Positions 24,616 through 31,961 of a stretch of DNA of 64,000 nt are shown here, piece by piece (the first letter of the stretch is position 1; each line of letters opens with the position of its first letter). This DNA comes from Akkermansia muciniphila (GTDB taxonomy: Bacteria > Verrucomicrobiota > Verrucomicrobiia > Limisphaerales > BJHT01). The notes under the pieces were generated by a model. That model saw nothing but the letters and a program-made list of their open reading frames with translations, did not search any database and was not told where the DNA came from. Location of the stretch: contig CAMAUZ010000003.1 of assembly GCA_945861535.1 (NCBI GenBank), forward strand, positions 1 through 64,000, given 5' to 3'. The translations under genes were made by a program, and so were the position numbers.

Positions 24616-25107
24616 ATGAACTTCGCGTTAGCCAATCCGCTCGGCGGCCTCACGCTCCCCGCTGCCGCGCGGGTCGCCGTCACCGTGAGCGTGATCGCGC
24701 TGGACGACCAGCAACGGCTCGTCCTCCACCGCCGCGGCCCGGCCGGGCCGTGGGGCCTGCCCGGCGGCCGTCTCGAGGCCGGTGAAAACATCGCCCAGGC
24801 CGCGCTCCGCTCCTTCCGCGCCGCCACCCGCCTCACTGCCCGCGTCACCTATTTGCTGGGCATTTATTCCGATCCGCTGGACCACGTCGTGCAGGACCCG
24901 GAGGACGCCGAAATGATCCACGAGGTGAACATCGTGCTCGAAGCCCATCTCGTGTCCCCCACGCCGCCCAAGGCCTTGGCGAATGCAATCCCGCCGACCC
25001 GGAACGTGGGCTTTTTCGCTCCCGCACGGCTGCCGTCCGAGCTGTCGGGAAGTTCCGTGGGACCGCTGCAAAATTATCTCCGCGGCCACATCGGCATCAT
25101 TCGCTGA
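24616..25107 (+). CDS. Nudix-fold protein with a degenerate Nudix box
   Basis: 163 residues. AARVAVTVSVIALDDQQRLV and GPWGLPGGRLEAGENIAQAA are clearly Nudix. The box keeps G-x5-E and Arg65, but the catalytic REUxEExGU reads R65-S-F-R-A-A-T-R-L73: the three glutamates that hold magnesium are gone. It is therefore unlikely to hydrolyse nucleotide diphosphates and may bind a nucleotide-sugar or act as a sensor. It starts 39 nt after flagellin. Confidence 0.75.
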   Translation: MNFALANPLGGLTLPAAARVAVTVSVIALDDQQRLVLHRRGPAGPWGLPGGRLEAGENIAQAALRSFRAATRLTARVTYLLGIYSDPLDHVVQDPEDAEMIHEVNIVLEAHLVSPTPPKALANAIPPTRNVGFFAPARLPSELSGSSVGPLQNYLRGHIGIIR

Positions 25108-25225
25108 ACCGGACGGAAGCTGTCACCGCCCGCCCGTATTTCGCGCCGCCCTTGCCGCTCGTGCCATCCGCGCCGCCGGATTGTTTCTGTCGCTACCACC
25201 GCAACTGCAGCGCCGAGATTTTTTT

Positions 25226-25810
25226 ATGGCTCACTCCTGCGCCTCATTTGCTGCACGTTCCGCCCCCGCCCGCGCGGTTCAATTCCTCGCGCCGGCTCTC
25301 GTTCACGCCGCGACGCCAACCACCCCCGAGCGCCGCGGAGCCAGCGGACGCGCCAGCCCGTTTACGCCGCTGGTGCCGCCCGCGTACGCCGTCGTGTTCG
25401 CCGAAACCGCCGCGGGACAGGTGGTCGTGCTTCGCCCGCCGTTCGGCGCCGACGCCGGGCACCGGCTGCAATTGCCCGTCACGCTCGTGTCCCCCGGTGA
25501 AACCAGTTTTGCCGCCGCCCGCCGCGCGCTCTTCGAGCAGACCGGCTACGAATCCGACTGCTGGCAGCCGCTCGGGGAGATCCCCGCGCATGCCACCCCA
25601 CCCGGCAGCCGCGCGCAGATCTTCCGCGTCTGGCGCGCCCGCCCTGTTGCCGAAATCTGGACCGACGGCCTGACCGTTCCCGAGGTGGTGACTCTGTCGC
25701 CGTTCGAGATCGCCAACCGCGTGGGCGACCGGTCGCGCGCGTGGTTCGACCTCGCGACAATTTTGTCCCTCGCCAATCCCCAGCCGTGGCGGGCCGCGTG
25801 GCCTCGCTGA
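25226..25810 (+). CDS. Second Nudix-like protein, degenerate
   Basis: 194 residues from the ATG at 25226 (the start is uncertain; the frame is open upstream). YAVVFAETAAGQVVVLRPPF and LPVTLVSPGETSFAAARRAL, then FEQTGYESD, follow the Nudix order: Glu92, seven residues, R100-A-L-F-E104-Q-T-G-Y. Two of the box glutamates are replaced (A101, Q105). The arrangement resembles ADP-ribose pyrophosphatases. It is adjacent to the first Nudix-like gene and could be a diverged tandem copy. Confidence 0.6.
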   Translation: MAHSCASFAARSAPARAVQFLAPALVHAATPTTPERRGASGRASPFTPLVPPAYAVVFAETAAGQVVVLRPPFGADAGHRLQLPVTLVSPGETSFAAARRALFEQTGYESDCWQPLGEIPAHATPPGSRAQIFRVWRARPVAEIWTDGLTVPEVVTLSPFEIANRVGDRSRAWFDLATILSLANPQPWRAAWPR

Positions 25811-26099
25811 ACGGCCCGGCGTGGGACGGGCAATTAGTGCCCGCTGGCCGGTCAATCCTGCCCGCTCGCCCAGTCAGAACGCGGTTTCACCCCGGAAATC
25901 CCCCGTAATTCCGCGTGGCCCGCTGACTGCTCCGCAGACGACGCGATGAACCCTGCGAACTTGACCCGCCCCGTCGGACCGCTGCCTGGCGCGTGGTTCC
26001 GATCCGTGAGTGTGGCTGGCGACGGCGTCCGCGTCCGGGCGCGGCGGAATCCCGGCATCGTTCGTCGGCCGCGCTAAATCTTCATCTCGCAAAACCGCT

Positions 26100-28169
26100 A
26101 TGCTGACCTCCTCGCCCGCCGCCGACCGGCTCGCTTTTAATTCCAATCCCTCGCGCGCGACCGTCCCCGCCGCTCCAGTCCCGCTCCGCATCAACACCGT
26201 TGCCTCGATCGCTGATTTCAAACGGCACCTCGGCTTGCTCCACGACGGCGTGCAGCTCGAGACCGACCTCGACGTGGTGGAAACCGACTGCGACCTCCAC
26301 GCCCGCCGCCGCCGCGATGCCGAAGTCCTCACCACCCTCGCCGCCAATCTCACCGGCGACTGCCTCGACCTCGGCACCTCGCACGGCCACAGCGCTTTCA
26401 AACTCGCCACCAACCTCGCCGGCCGCGGCACCGTCCACACCGTCAACATCCTCCCCGAGCAATACCAGGCCAGCAGCGGCCAGCTCATCACCCACCTGCT
26501 CACCCGCGAGAAAATTGGCGCGTTCTTTCGCGCCCAGGGCACGCCCGGCATCCACCAGATTTACGCCGACACCTGCAACTGGACGATGCCCCTCGATCTG
26601 CGCGACCTCGCGATGGTTTTTGTGGATGCCGCGCACGACACCGAAGCCGTGTTCAAGGACAGCCTCCTCATCGCCCCCCGCGTCCGCCCCGGCGGCTACA
26701 TCGTCTGGCACGATTTTCATCCGGGCCTGCGCCGCAAGTTTGACTGGATCGACGCCGTCATGCGCGGCGTGGAACTCTTCTTCCAAGCCCACGGCCTCGT
26801 CCCCGAAATCCTCCACCTCAAAGACTCCTGGATGGGCGTGTGGCAGGTTCCCGAGCCTCGCCGCCAAGCCAACGAGGCGGACCCAGCCGTCCCCGCTCGC
26901 GCCAACCGACCTGAACCAGCCGTGGTAGGGCGGGGTGTCCTCACCCCGCCGTCGGCCACTCAGACGCAACGAGACCTGGGCGGCGCGCTGAGGACAGCGC
27001 GCCCTACCAACATCGGCTCCGAAGTCCACCTCGCGGAAGCTGCTCCCCTCCGAGGTGCGGAAGAACTTCCCCTCCCTTCGAGCCGCATCGAACTCCTCTC
27101 CCCAATCCGCAATCCGCAATCCGCAATCCGCAATCTCCGCTACGCCTTCGTCTATCCCGCCTATTCCGCCGGACGCGTCGCCGAAGAAGCCCACCTCGCC
27201 GCCCGCCTCAGCGGACTCGGCTACCGCGTCGAGGCCCACGGCATCCCGTGCGTGGGCGGCTGGTGGCCCTTTCCCAAGCTCGACCAGAAATGGCGCGCCG
27301 GCAGCGCCGACCTGCTGAGCCGCTACGGGGAACTCGCCGAAAAACTGCGCGGCGTGGACGTCCTCATCGCCGCCGGCGGCTCGATGCTGCATCCCGAGTT
27401 CATCCGCCAGCTCGGCACCTACAACGTCTTCCTCTGCGCCGACGACCCGGAGAGTTCCCCCGTCCTGTCCCAGCCCGTCGCCGCCGCCTTCGACTTTTGC
27501 TGTGTCGCCAACATCGCCTGCGTCGGCGACTACGCGCGCTGGGGCGTCCGCCACGCCGCCTGGCTCCCGCTGCCCGTGTCCGCGGACGTCATCGACCGCA
27601 CGCTCACCGCGGAACGGCTCCGCACCGGCACCCGCGACGTGGACCTCGTCATGTGTTGCGAACGCGTCTATGGCCTGAGCGACCGCGCCCAGCGCCTGGA
27701 ACGCCTCCAACGCGAATTTCCCCAAGCCATCCTGCGCGGCAAAGGCTGGCCCGCCGGCTTCGTCACCGACGCGGAACTCCGTGGCCTCTACCGCCGCGCC
27801 CGCATCGGCTGGAACCTCCACAACTCCAGCGGCCCCGTGAACACCCGCCTGATGATGCTCCCCGCGTTCGGCGTGATGCAGATTTGCGACTGCCGCGCCA
27901 ACCTGGGGAAAATTTTCAAGCTCGGCGAGGAGGTCATCGGCTTCGACACGATGGACGAGTGCGTGGACGCGACCCGCTACTACCTCGCCCACGAGGACGA
28001 GCGCCGTCGCATCGCCCTCGCCGGCTGGCAACGCGTCCTCGCCGACTACACGGAGGAAAAGTGGTGGCAGCGTTTGCTCCACCTCATCGCCCCGCATCTT
28101 CCCGGCGCGACGGCGGCCGGTCCCGCCGCCACCCCGGCGTGGCACGCTAGCCGCTTCACAGGGAATTGA
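26100..28169 (+). CDS. Methyltransferase-glycosyltransferase fusion
   Basis: 689 residues from the ATG at 26100. Residues about 40-260 are a class I SAM methyltransferase (CLDLGTSHGHSAFKLATNLA, LAMVFVDAAHDTEAVFKDSL, RPGGYIVWHDFHPGLRRKFD) of the Methyltransf_24 type. Residues about 355-670 are a CgeB-like glycosyltransferase (YAFVYPAYSAGRVAEEAHLA, DVLIAAGGSMLHPEFIRQLG, VDLVMCCERVYGLSDRAQRL, GWNLHNSSGPVNTRLMMLPA). The linker of about 85 residues is partly repeat DNA read in frame (26922-27011 and 27103-27137), suggesting that two genes were joined through an inserted repeat. Confidence 0.8.
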   Translation: MLTSSPAADRLAFNSNPSRATVPAAPVPLRINTVASIADFKRHLGLLHDGVQLETDLDVVETDCDLHARRRRDAEVLTTLAANLTGDCLDLGTSHGHSAFKLATNLAGRGTVHTVNILPEQYQASSGQLITHLLTREKIGAFFRAQGTPGIHQIYADTCNWTMPLDLRDLAMVFVDAAHDTEAVFKDSLLIAPRVRPGGYIVWHDFHPGLRRKFDWIDAVMRGVELFFQAHGLVPEILHLKDSWMGVWQVPEPRRQANEADPAVPARANRPEPAVVGRGVLTPPSATQTQRDLGGALRTARPTNIGSEVHLAEAAPLRGAEELPLPSSRIELLSPIRNPQSAIRNLRYAFVYPAYSAGRVAEEAHLAARLSGLGYRVEAHGIPCVGGWWPFPKLDQKWRAGSADLLSRYGELAEKLRGVDVLIAAGGSMLHPEFIRQLGTYNVFLCADDPESSPVLSQPVAAAFDFCCVANIACVGDYARWGVRHAAWLPLPVSADVIDRTLTAERLRTGTRDVDLVMCCERVYGLSDRAQRLERLQREFPQAILRGKGWPAGFVTDAELRGLYRRARIGWNLHNSSGPVNTRLMMLPAFGVMQICDCRANLGKIFKLGEEVIGFDTMDECVDATRYYLAHEDERRRIALAGWQRVLADYTEEKWWQRLLHLIAPHLPGATAAGPAATPAWHASRFTGN
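26922..27011. repeat. Inverted repeat translated inside a gene
   Basis: GTGGTAGGGCGGGGTGTCCT at the left matches the complement of AGGACAGCGCGCCCTACCAAC at the right, apart from a short mismatch. It is 90 nt long, so it keeps the frame, and it encodes the linker peptide VVGRGVLTPP to RTARPTN. Confidence 0.7.
27103..27137 (+). repeat. Tandem 7-nt repeat in a coding linker
   Basis: CAATCCG is repeated four times (27103-27130), followed by a partial fifth. Read in frame it gives the peptide NPQSAIRNPQSAIRN... A 7-nt unit shifts the frame when copies are gained or lost, so slippage would switch the C-terminal glycosyltransferase off. Confidence 0.7.
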
Positions 28170-28239
28170 ACCGTCAGCCGGTCACATTTTGCCTAGCGGC
28201 TCGCGTACCGGCGCGATGCACCACTAACCAACGACCGCC

Positions 28240-29463
28240 ATGAAAACCTGCCGCGCCTGCAACAGCACCGACCTCAGCCAGTTCCTCGACCTCGGCTTCA
28301 CCCCGCCCGCCGACCGCTTCCTGCGCCGGGAGCAGCTCGCCGAGCCGGAGATCCACTACCCGCTCACCGTCAACCTCTGCCAATGCTGCGGCTTCGTGCA
28401 GCTCGGCCAGGTCGTCTCGCCCGAGGTGCTCTACCGCCAGGATTACCCCTACGAATCCAGCATCACCCGCAGCGGCCAAGCGCATTGGAGCGAGTTCGCC
28501 AAGACCGTTGTCCAGCGCTTCGGCCTCGGCGCGGACGACCTCGCCGTGGACATCGGCAGCAACGTCGGCGTCCTCCTCTCCGCCTTCCGCGCCAACGGCA
28601 CCCGGATCCTCGGCGTGGACCCGGCCAGCAACATCGTCCGCATCGCCGAGCGCAACGGCGTCGAAACACTCAACGAGTTCTTCAGCCAGTCCGTCGCCGC
28701 CGACATCCGCAAAACCAAGGGCCAGGCCAGCGTCATCACCGGCACGAACGTCTTCGCCCATGTGGACGACCTTGCCGGGTTCATGCGCGCCGTGGACCAC
28801 CTGCTCAACGAACGCGGCGTGTTCATCTTCGAGGCGCCCTATTTTGTGAACCTCGTCGGCCAGCTCGAATACGACACCATCTACCACGAGCACCTGTCCT
28901 ATCTCTCGCTCCGTCCGCTCATCCCCTTCTTCCGCAAGTTCGGCATGGAAGTCTTCGACGTGGAACAGCGCGACATCCACGGCGGCTCCTTCCGCGTGTA
29001 TGTCGCCCGCCAGGGCCGGCACCCCGTGACCGCCGAAGTGCAGCACCTGCTCGATGTGGAAAAACAGACCGGCGTCCACTCGCTCGACACGCTCAACGCC
29101 TTCGCCCAACGCGTCGCGCAGAACCGCCAGGAGTTGATGAATTTCCTCCGCACCCTCAAGCAACAGGGCAAAACCGTCGCCGTCGTCAGCGCGCCCGCGA
29201 AAGGCATGACGCTCCTGAACTACTGCCGCCTCGGCACCGAGACGCTCGATTTCGCCACCGAGAAATCCACGCTCAAGATCGGCCGCTTCACGCCCGGCTC
29301 GCACCTGCCCGTCATCCCCGACGCCGAGCTGATGACGCGCAAACCCGACTACGTGCTCCTGCTCGCGTGGAACTTCGCCAAGGAAATCATCCGCAACCTC
29401 AACGACTACCGCGAGGCCGGCGGCAAATTCATCATCCCCATCCCCAACCTCAAGGTTCTCTAA
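28240..29463 (+). CDS. Sugar C-methyltransferase, NovU/TylC3-like
   Basis: 407 residues. The N-terminal zinc part has C4-x2-C7 (CRAC) and C47-x2-C50 (CQCC). The SAM site is LAVDIGSNVGVLLSAFRANG with GVDPASNIVRIAE. YDTIYHEHLSYLS carries the Tyr-His-Glu-His motif of deoxysugar C-methyltransferases such as TcaB9/TylC3, and the C-terminal domain contains VSAPAKGMTLLNYC. These enzymes methylate C-3 of dTDP-4-keto-6-deoxysugars. It is spaced 2 nt from the next gene. Confidence 0.88.
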   Translation: MKTCRACNSTDLSQFLDLGFTPPADRFLRREQLAEPEIHYPLTVNLCQCCGFVQLGQVVSPEVLYRQDYPYESSITRSGQAHWSEFAKTVVQRFGLGADDLAVDIGSNVGVLLSAFRANGTRILGVDPASNIVRIAERNGVETLNEFFSQSVAADIRKTKGQASVITGTNVFAHVDDLAGFMRAVDHLLNERGVFIFEAPYFVNLVGQLEYDTIYHEHLSYLSLRPLIPFFRKFGMEVFDVEQRDIHGGSFRVYVARQGRHPVTAEVQHLLDVEKQTGVHSLDTLNAFAQRVAQNRQELMNFLRTLKQQGKTVAVVSAPAKGMTLLNYCRLGTETLDFATEKSTLKIGRFTPGSHLPVIPDAELMTRKPDYVLLLAWNFAKEIIRNLNDYREAGGKFIIPIPNLKVL

Positions 29464-29465
29464 AT

Positions 29466-30017
29466 ATGAACGTCTCCCGCCGCCCGCCCGCCCACACCGA
29501 CGAGCGCGGCGTCATCACCGACCTCCACGTCGGCCAGCCGGTCAACGCGCTCACCACCGTCACCTGCGTGAAGGGCGCGATTCGCGGCAATCACTTCCAC
29601 AAGCTCACCACGCAGTTCACCTACGTCTTGAGCGGCAGGCTCCGCTACGTCGGCCAAAGCCAGCACGCGCCCGTCGAGGAATGCACCATCGCCGCCGGCG
29701 ACCTCGTCACCTCCCTGCCGCTGGAGAGCCACGCGTTCGAGGCGCTCGAAGACTCCGTGCTCCTCGCCTTTTGCCACGGCCCCCGCGCCGGCATGGACTA
29801 CGAGAAGGACACGTATCGCCTGGCGGAGCCGCTGATTCCAACCGGCCCCCGCGCCGTAGCGCAGGTTTCCAAACCTGCTGTATCGCCGATTTCCAAATCG
29901 GCAGGGCGCTCGACCTCCAGCAGCCCAGACTTCGCAGACACGTTCCGGACAGCCCAACGGCCAGCGGGTTTAGAAACCCGCGACACAGCAGACTTGGCAG
30001 TCTGCGCCACCCCATGA
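29466..30017 (+). CDS. Cupin-fold sugar-modifying protein with a repeat-derived tail
   Basis: 183 residues. Residues 1-120 are a cupin: GVITDLHVGQPVNALTTVTC, GAIRGNHFHKLTTQFTYVLS, GDLVTSLPLESHAFEALEDS. HFHK supplies the usual histidines. It resembles dTDP-sugar isomerases/epimerases of the WxcM/FdtA type, or capsular polysaccharide cupins. From about residue 130 the protein is the translation of a repeat array (29856-30010): VSKPAVSPISKSAGR, then RPAGLETRDTADLAV. The stop overlaps the next start as ATGA (30014-30017). Confidence 0.75.
   Translation: MNVSRRPPAHTDERGVITDLHVGQPVNALTTVTCVKGAIRGNHFHKLTTQFTYVLSGRLRYVGQSQHAPVEECTIAAGDLVTSLPLESHAFEALEDSVLLAFCHGPRAGMDYEKDTYRLAEPLIPTGPRAVAQVSKPAVSPISKSAGRSTSSSPDFADTFRTAQRPAGLETRDTADLAVCATP
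29856..30010. repeat. Array of short palindromes with GTAGCGCAGGTTTCCAAACC type ends
   Basis: Palindromes CAGGTTTCCAAACCTG, GCCGATTTCCAAATCGGC, GCGGGTTTAGAAACCCGC and GCAGACTTGGCAGTCTGC follow one another inside the cupin gene. The same four words in another order form 45831-45966. Confidence 0.8.
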
Positions 30018-31183
30018 CCACTCTCCTCGCCCCACCCGCCCCGCGCGCCCGCCCTCTCCAACGCATCCCCGTCGCCGCGCCGTGGCTGGACGCGCGCGAG
30101 GATGAGTTCGTCCGCGAGGCCATGAGCACCGGGGCCATCTCCGGTTTCTTCGGCGAGCACATCTCCCGCTTCGAGCGCGAGTTCGCTGATTTCTGTGGCT
30201 GCTCGCATGGCGTCGCTGTCAGCAACGGCACCACCGCCCTGCAAGTCGCCCTCGCCGCTCTCGACATTGGTCCCGGCGACGAAGTCCTCACCTCCACGCT
30301 CACGAACATGGCGACCTTCTTCGCCGTGCTCCACCAAGGCGCAACGCCCGTCCCCGTGGACATCGAGCCTGACACCTTCAACCTCGACCCCACGCAACTC
30401 GCCCGCCTCCGCACCCCGCGCACCAAGGCCATCCTCGTCGTCCACCTCTTCGGCCATCCCGTGAACATGGGCCCCGTCCTCGAGTTCGCCCGCGCGCACA
30501 ACCTCCGCGTCATCGAGGACTGTGCTGAGTCGCACGGCGCGGAGTTCAACGGCCGGCGCACCGGCTCCCTCGGCGACATCGGCTGCTTCAGTTTCTACGC
30601 GAACAAAATCATCACCACCGGCGAGGGCGGCATGTGCGTGACGAACAATGCCGCGCTGGCCGCCGAGATGCGTTCCCTCAAGTCCCTGGCCTTCGGCGAG
30701 CAGAACAAGTTCATGCACCGCGCCGTGGGCTTCAATTTTCGCATGACCAATCTGCAGGCCGCCATCGGCTGTGCGCAGATGGAGAAAATCGGGGCCATCA
30801 TCGCCCGCAAACGCCAGCACGCTCACTTCTACGCCGAGCACCTCGCCGACCTCGACTGCCTCCAGCTCCCCGGCCAGGCCGGCTACGCGCACAACGTGTA
30901 TTGGATGTATCACGTCGGCCTGCGCGGCCCGCTGGCCTTGCGACGCGGCGAAATTCTCCGGCGCCTCGCCGAGCGCGGCATCGAGACCCGCGAAGGTTTC
31001 ATCCCCTTCAACTTGCAGGAAATCTTCCTCGCCAAGGGCCTCACCCGCCGCGACGCCTGCCCCGTGGCCAATGAAGCCGCCTACCGCACGTTCTACCTGC
31101 CCAGCGGCCCCACGCTCACCGAAGCCCAGCTCGCCTACGTCTGCGACCATCTCCGCGAAGTCCTCACCGAAACCGCCGCCTGA
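30014..31183 (+). CDS. DegT/DnrJ/EryC1 sugar aminotransferase
   Basis: 389 residues. AMSTGAISGFFGEHISRFER, VSNGTTALQVALAAL, VIEDCAESHGAEFNGRRTGS and CFSFYANKIITTGEGGMCVT (PLP lysine K198) are the full set of motifs for PLP-dependent nucleotide-sugar aminotransferases. It would put an amino group on a keto-sugar, in line with the neighbouring sugar C-methyltransferase and cupin. It starts in an ATGA overlap with the cupin gene and ends 3 nt before the next. Confidence 0.93.
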   Translation: MTTLLAPPAPRARPLQRIPVAAPWLDAREDEFVREAMSTGAISGFFGEHISRFEREFADFCGCSHGVAVSNGTTALQVALAALDIGPGDEVLTSTLTNMATFFAVLHQGATPVPVDIEPDTFNLDPTQLARLRTPRTKAILVVHLFGHPVNMGPVLEFARAHNLRVIEDCAESHGAEFNGRRTGSLGDIGCFSFYANKIITTGEGGMCVTNNAALAAEMRSLKSLAFGEQNKFMHRAVGFNFRMTNLQAAIGCAQMEKIGAIIARKRQHAHFYAEHLADLDCLQLPGQAGYAHNVYWMYHVGLRGPLALRRGEILRRLAERGIETREGFIPFNLQEIFLAKGLTRRDACPVANEAAYRTFYLPSGPTLTEAQLAYVCDHLREVLTETAA

Positions 31184-31186
31184 CCC

Positions 31187-31951
31187 ATGTTCCAGCAATA
31201 CGCCTCCGCCTACGACGCGCTCTACCAGGACAAGGACTACGAAGGCGAATGCGACTTCGTCCAGGCCGCCGCCGACCGCTACTTGGACCACCGCCCCGCC
31301 ACCATTCTCGACCTCGGCTGCGGCACCGGCGGCCACGCCATTCCTTTCGCCCAACGTGGTTTCCGCGTCACCGGCCTCGACCAGTCCGCCGCGATGATCG
31401 AGCGCGCCGAACGCAAGCGCGCGACGCTCAACGGCCACGCCGACTACGCGCGCTTCGAAGTGGGCGACGCCCGCCGCACCGACCTCGGCCACCGCTTTGA
31501 TTTGGTCACCTGCATGTTCGCGGTCCTGAGCTACCAGACCACGGATGCCGATGTGCTCGCGCTTTTCCAGAACGCCCGCCGCCACCTCGACACCGGCGGC
31601 CTCTTCGTCTGCGATTACTGGCACGGCCCGGGCGTCCTCACGCAGCGTCCCCTCACCCGCACCAAGACCGCCGCGACACCCACCGAGACCATCTCCCGCA
31701 CCTCCACCCCCACGCTCGACGAGGCCAATCACATCGTCAGCCTCGACATCGTCACCCGCCATTCGCGCCCCGGCCAACGCGGCGACGAGTCGCGTGAGCA
31801 GCACTGCGTGCGCTACTTTTTCCCCTCCGAGATCTCCCGCCTCCTCACCGCCGCCGGCCTGCGCCCGCTGCATTTCTGTGCGTTCCCGCAACTCGACCAG
31901 ACCCTCACCGACCACGACTGGAACGCCGCCGTCATCGCCCGCGCCAACTGA
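31187..31951 (+). CDS. Class I SAM-dependent methyltransferase
   Basis: 254 residues. ATILDLGCGTGGHAIPFAQR is the SAM-binding motif I, VTGLDQSAAMIERAERKR motif II region, FDLVTCMFAVLSYQTTDADV and ARRHLDTGGLFVCDYWHGPG the later motifs; VRYFFPSEISRLLTAAGLRP closes the domain. The N-terminus MFQQYASAYDALYQDKDY is typical of small-molecule or sugar N-methyltransferases of the DesVI/TylM1 type, which often follow an aminotransferase as here. Confidence 0.88.
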   Translation: MFQQYASAYDALYQDKDYEGECDFVQAAADRYLDHRPATILDLGCGTGGHAIPFAQRGFRVTGLDQSAAMIERAERKRATLNGHADYARFEVGDARRTDLGHRFDLVTCMFAVLSYQTTDADVLALFQNARRHLDTGGLFVCDYWHGPGVLTQRPLTRTKTAATPTETISRTSTPTLDEANHIVSLDIVTRHSRPGQRGDESREQHCVRYFFPSEISRLLTAAGLRPLHFCAFPQLDQTLTDHDWNAAVIARAN

Positions 31952-31961
31952 ACCACACCCC

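Noticed and set aside
27103-27137. Short regular repeat considered as a CRISPR-like array
   Set aside because: Units are 7 nt without spacers; no cas gene is present in the window.
26082-28145. A 687-residue minus-strand frame over the methyltransferase-glycosyltransferase gene
   Set aside because: Shadow of a high-GC gene; no fold or start signal, and the plus strand has SAM and glycosyltransferase motifs.
29856-30010. Palindrome array considered as an integron attachment site row
   Set aside because: No integrase and no inverse-core/core motif; the palindromes are independent short stems, and the second copy (45831-45966) has no gene cassette.
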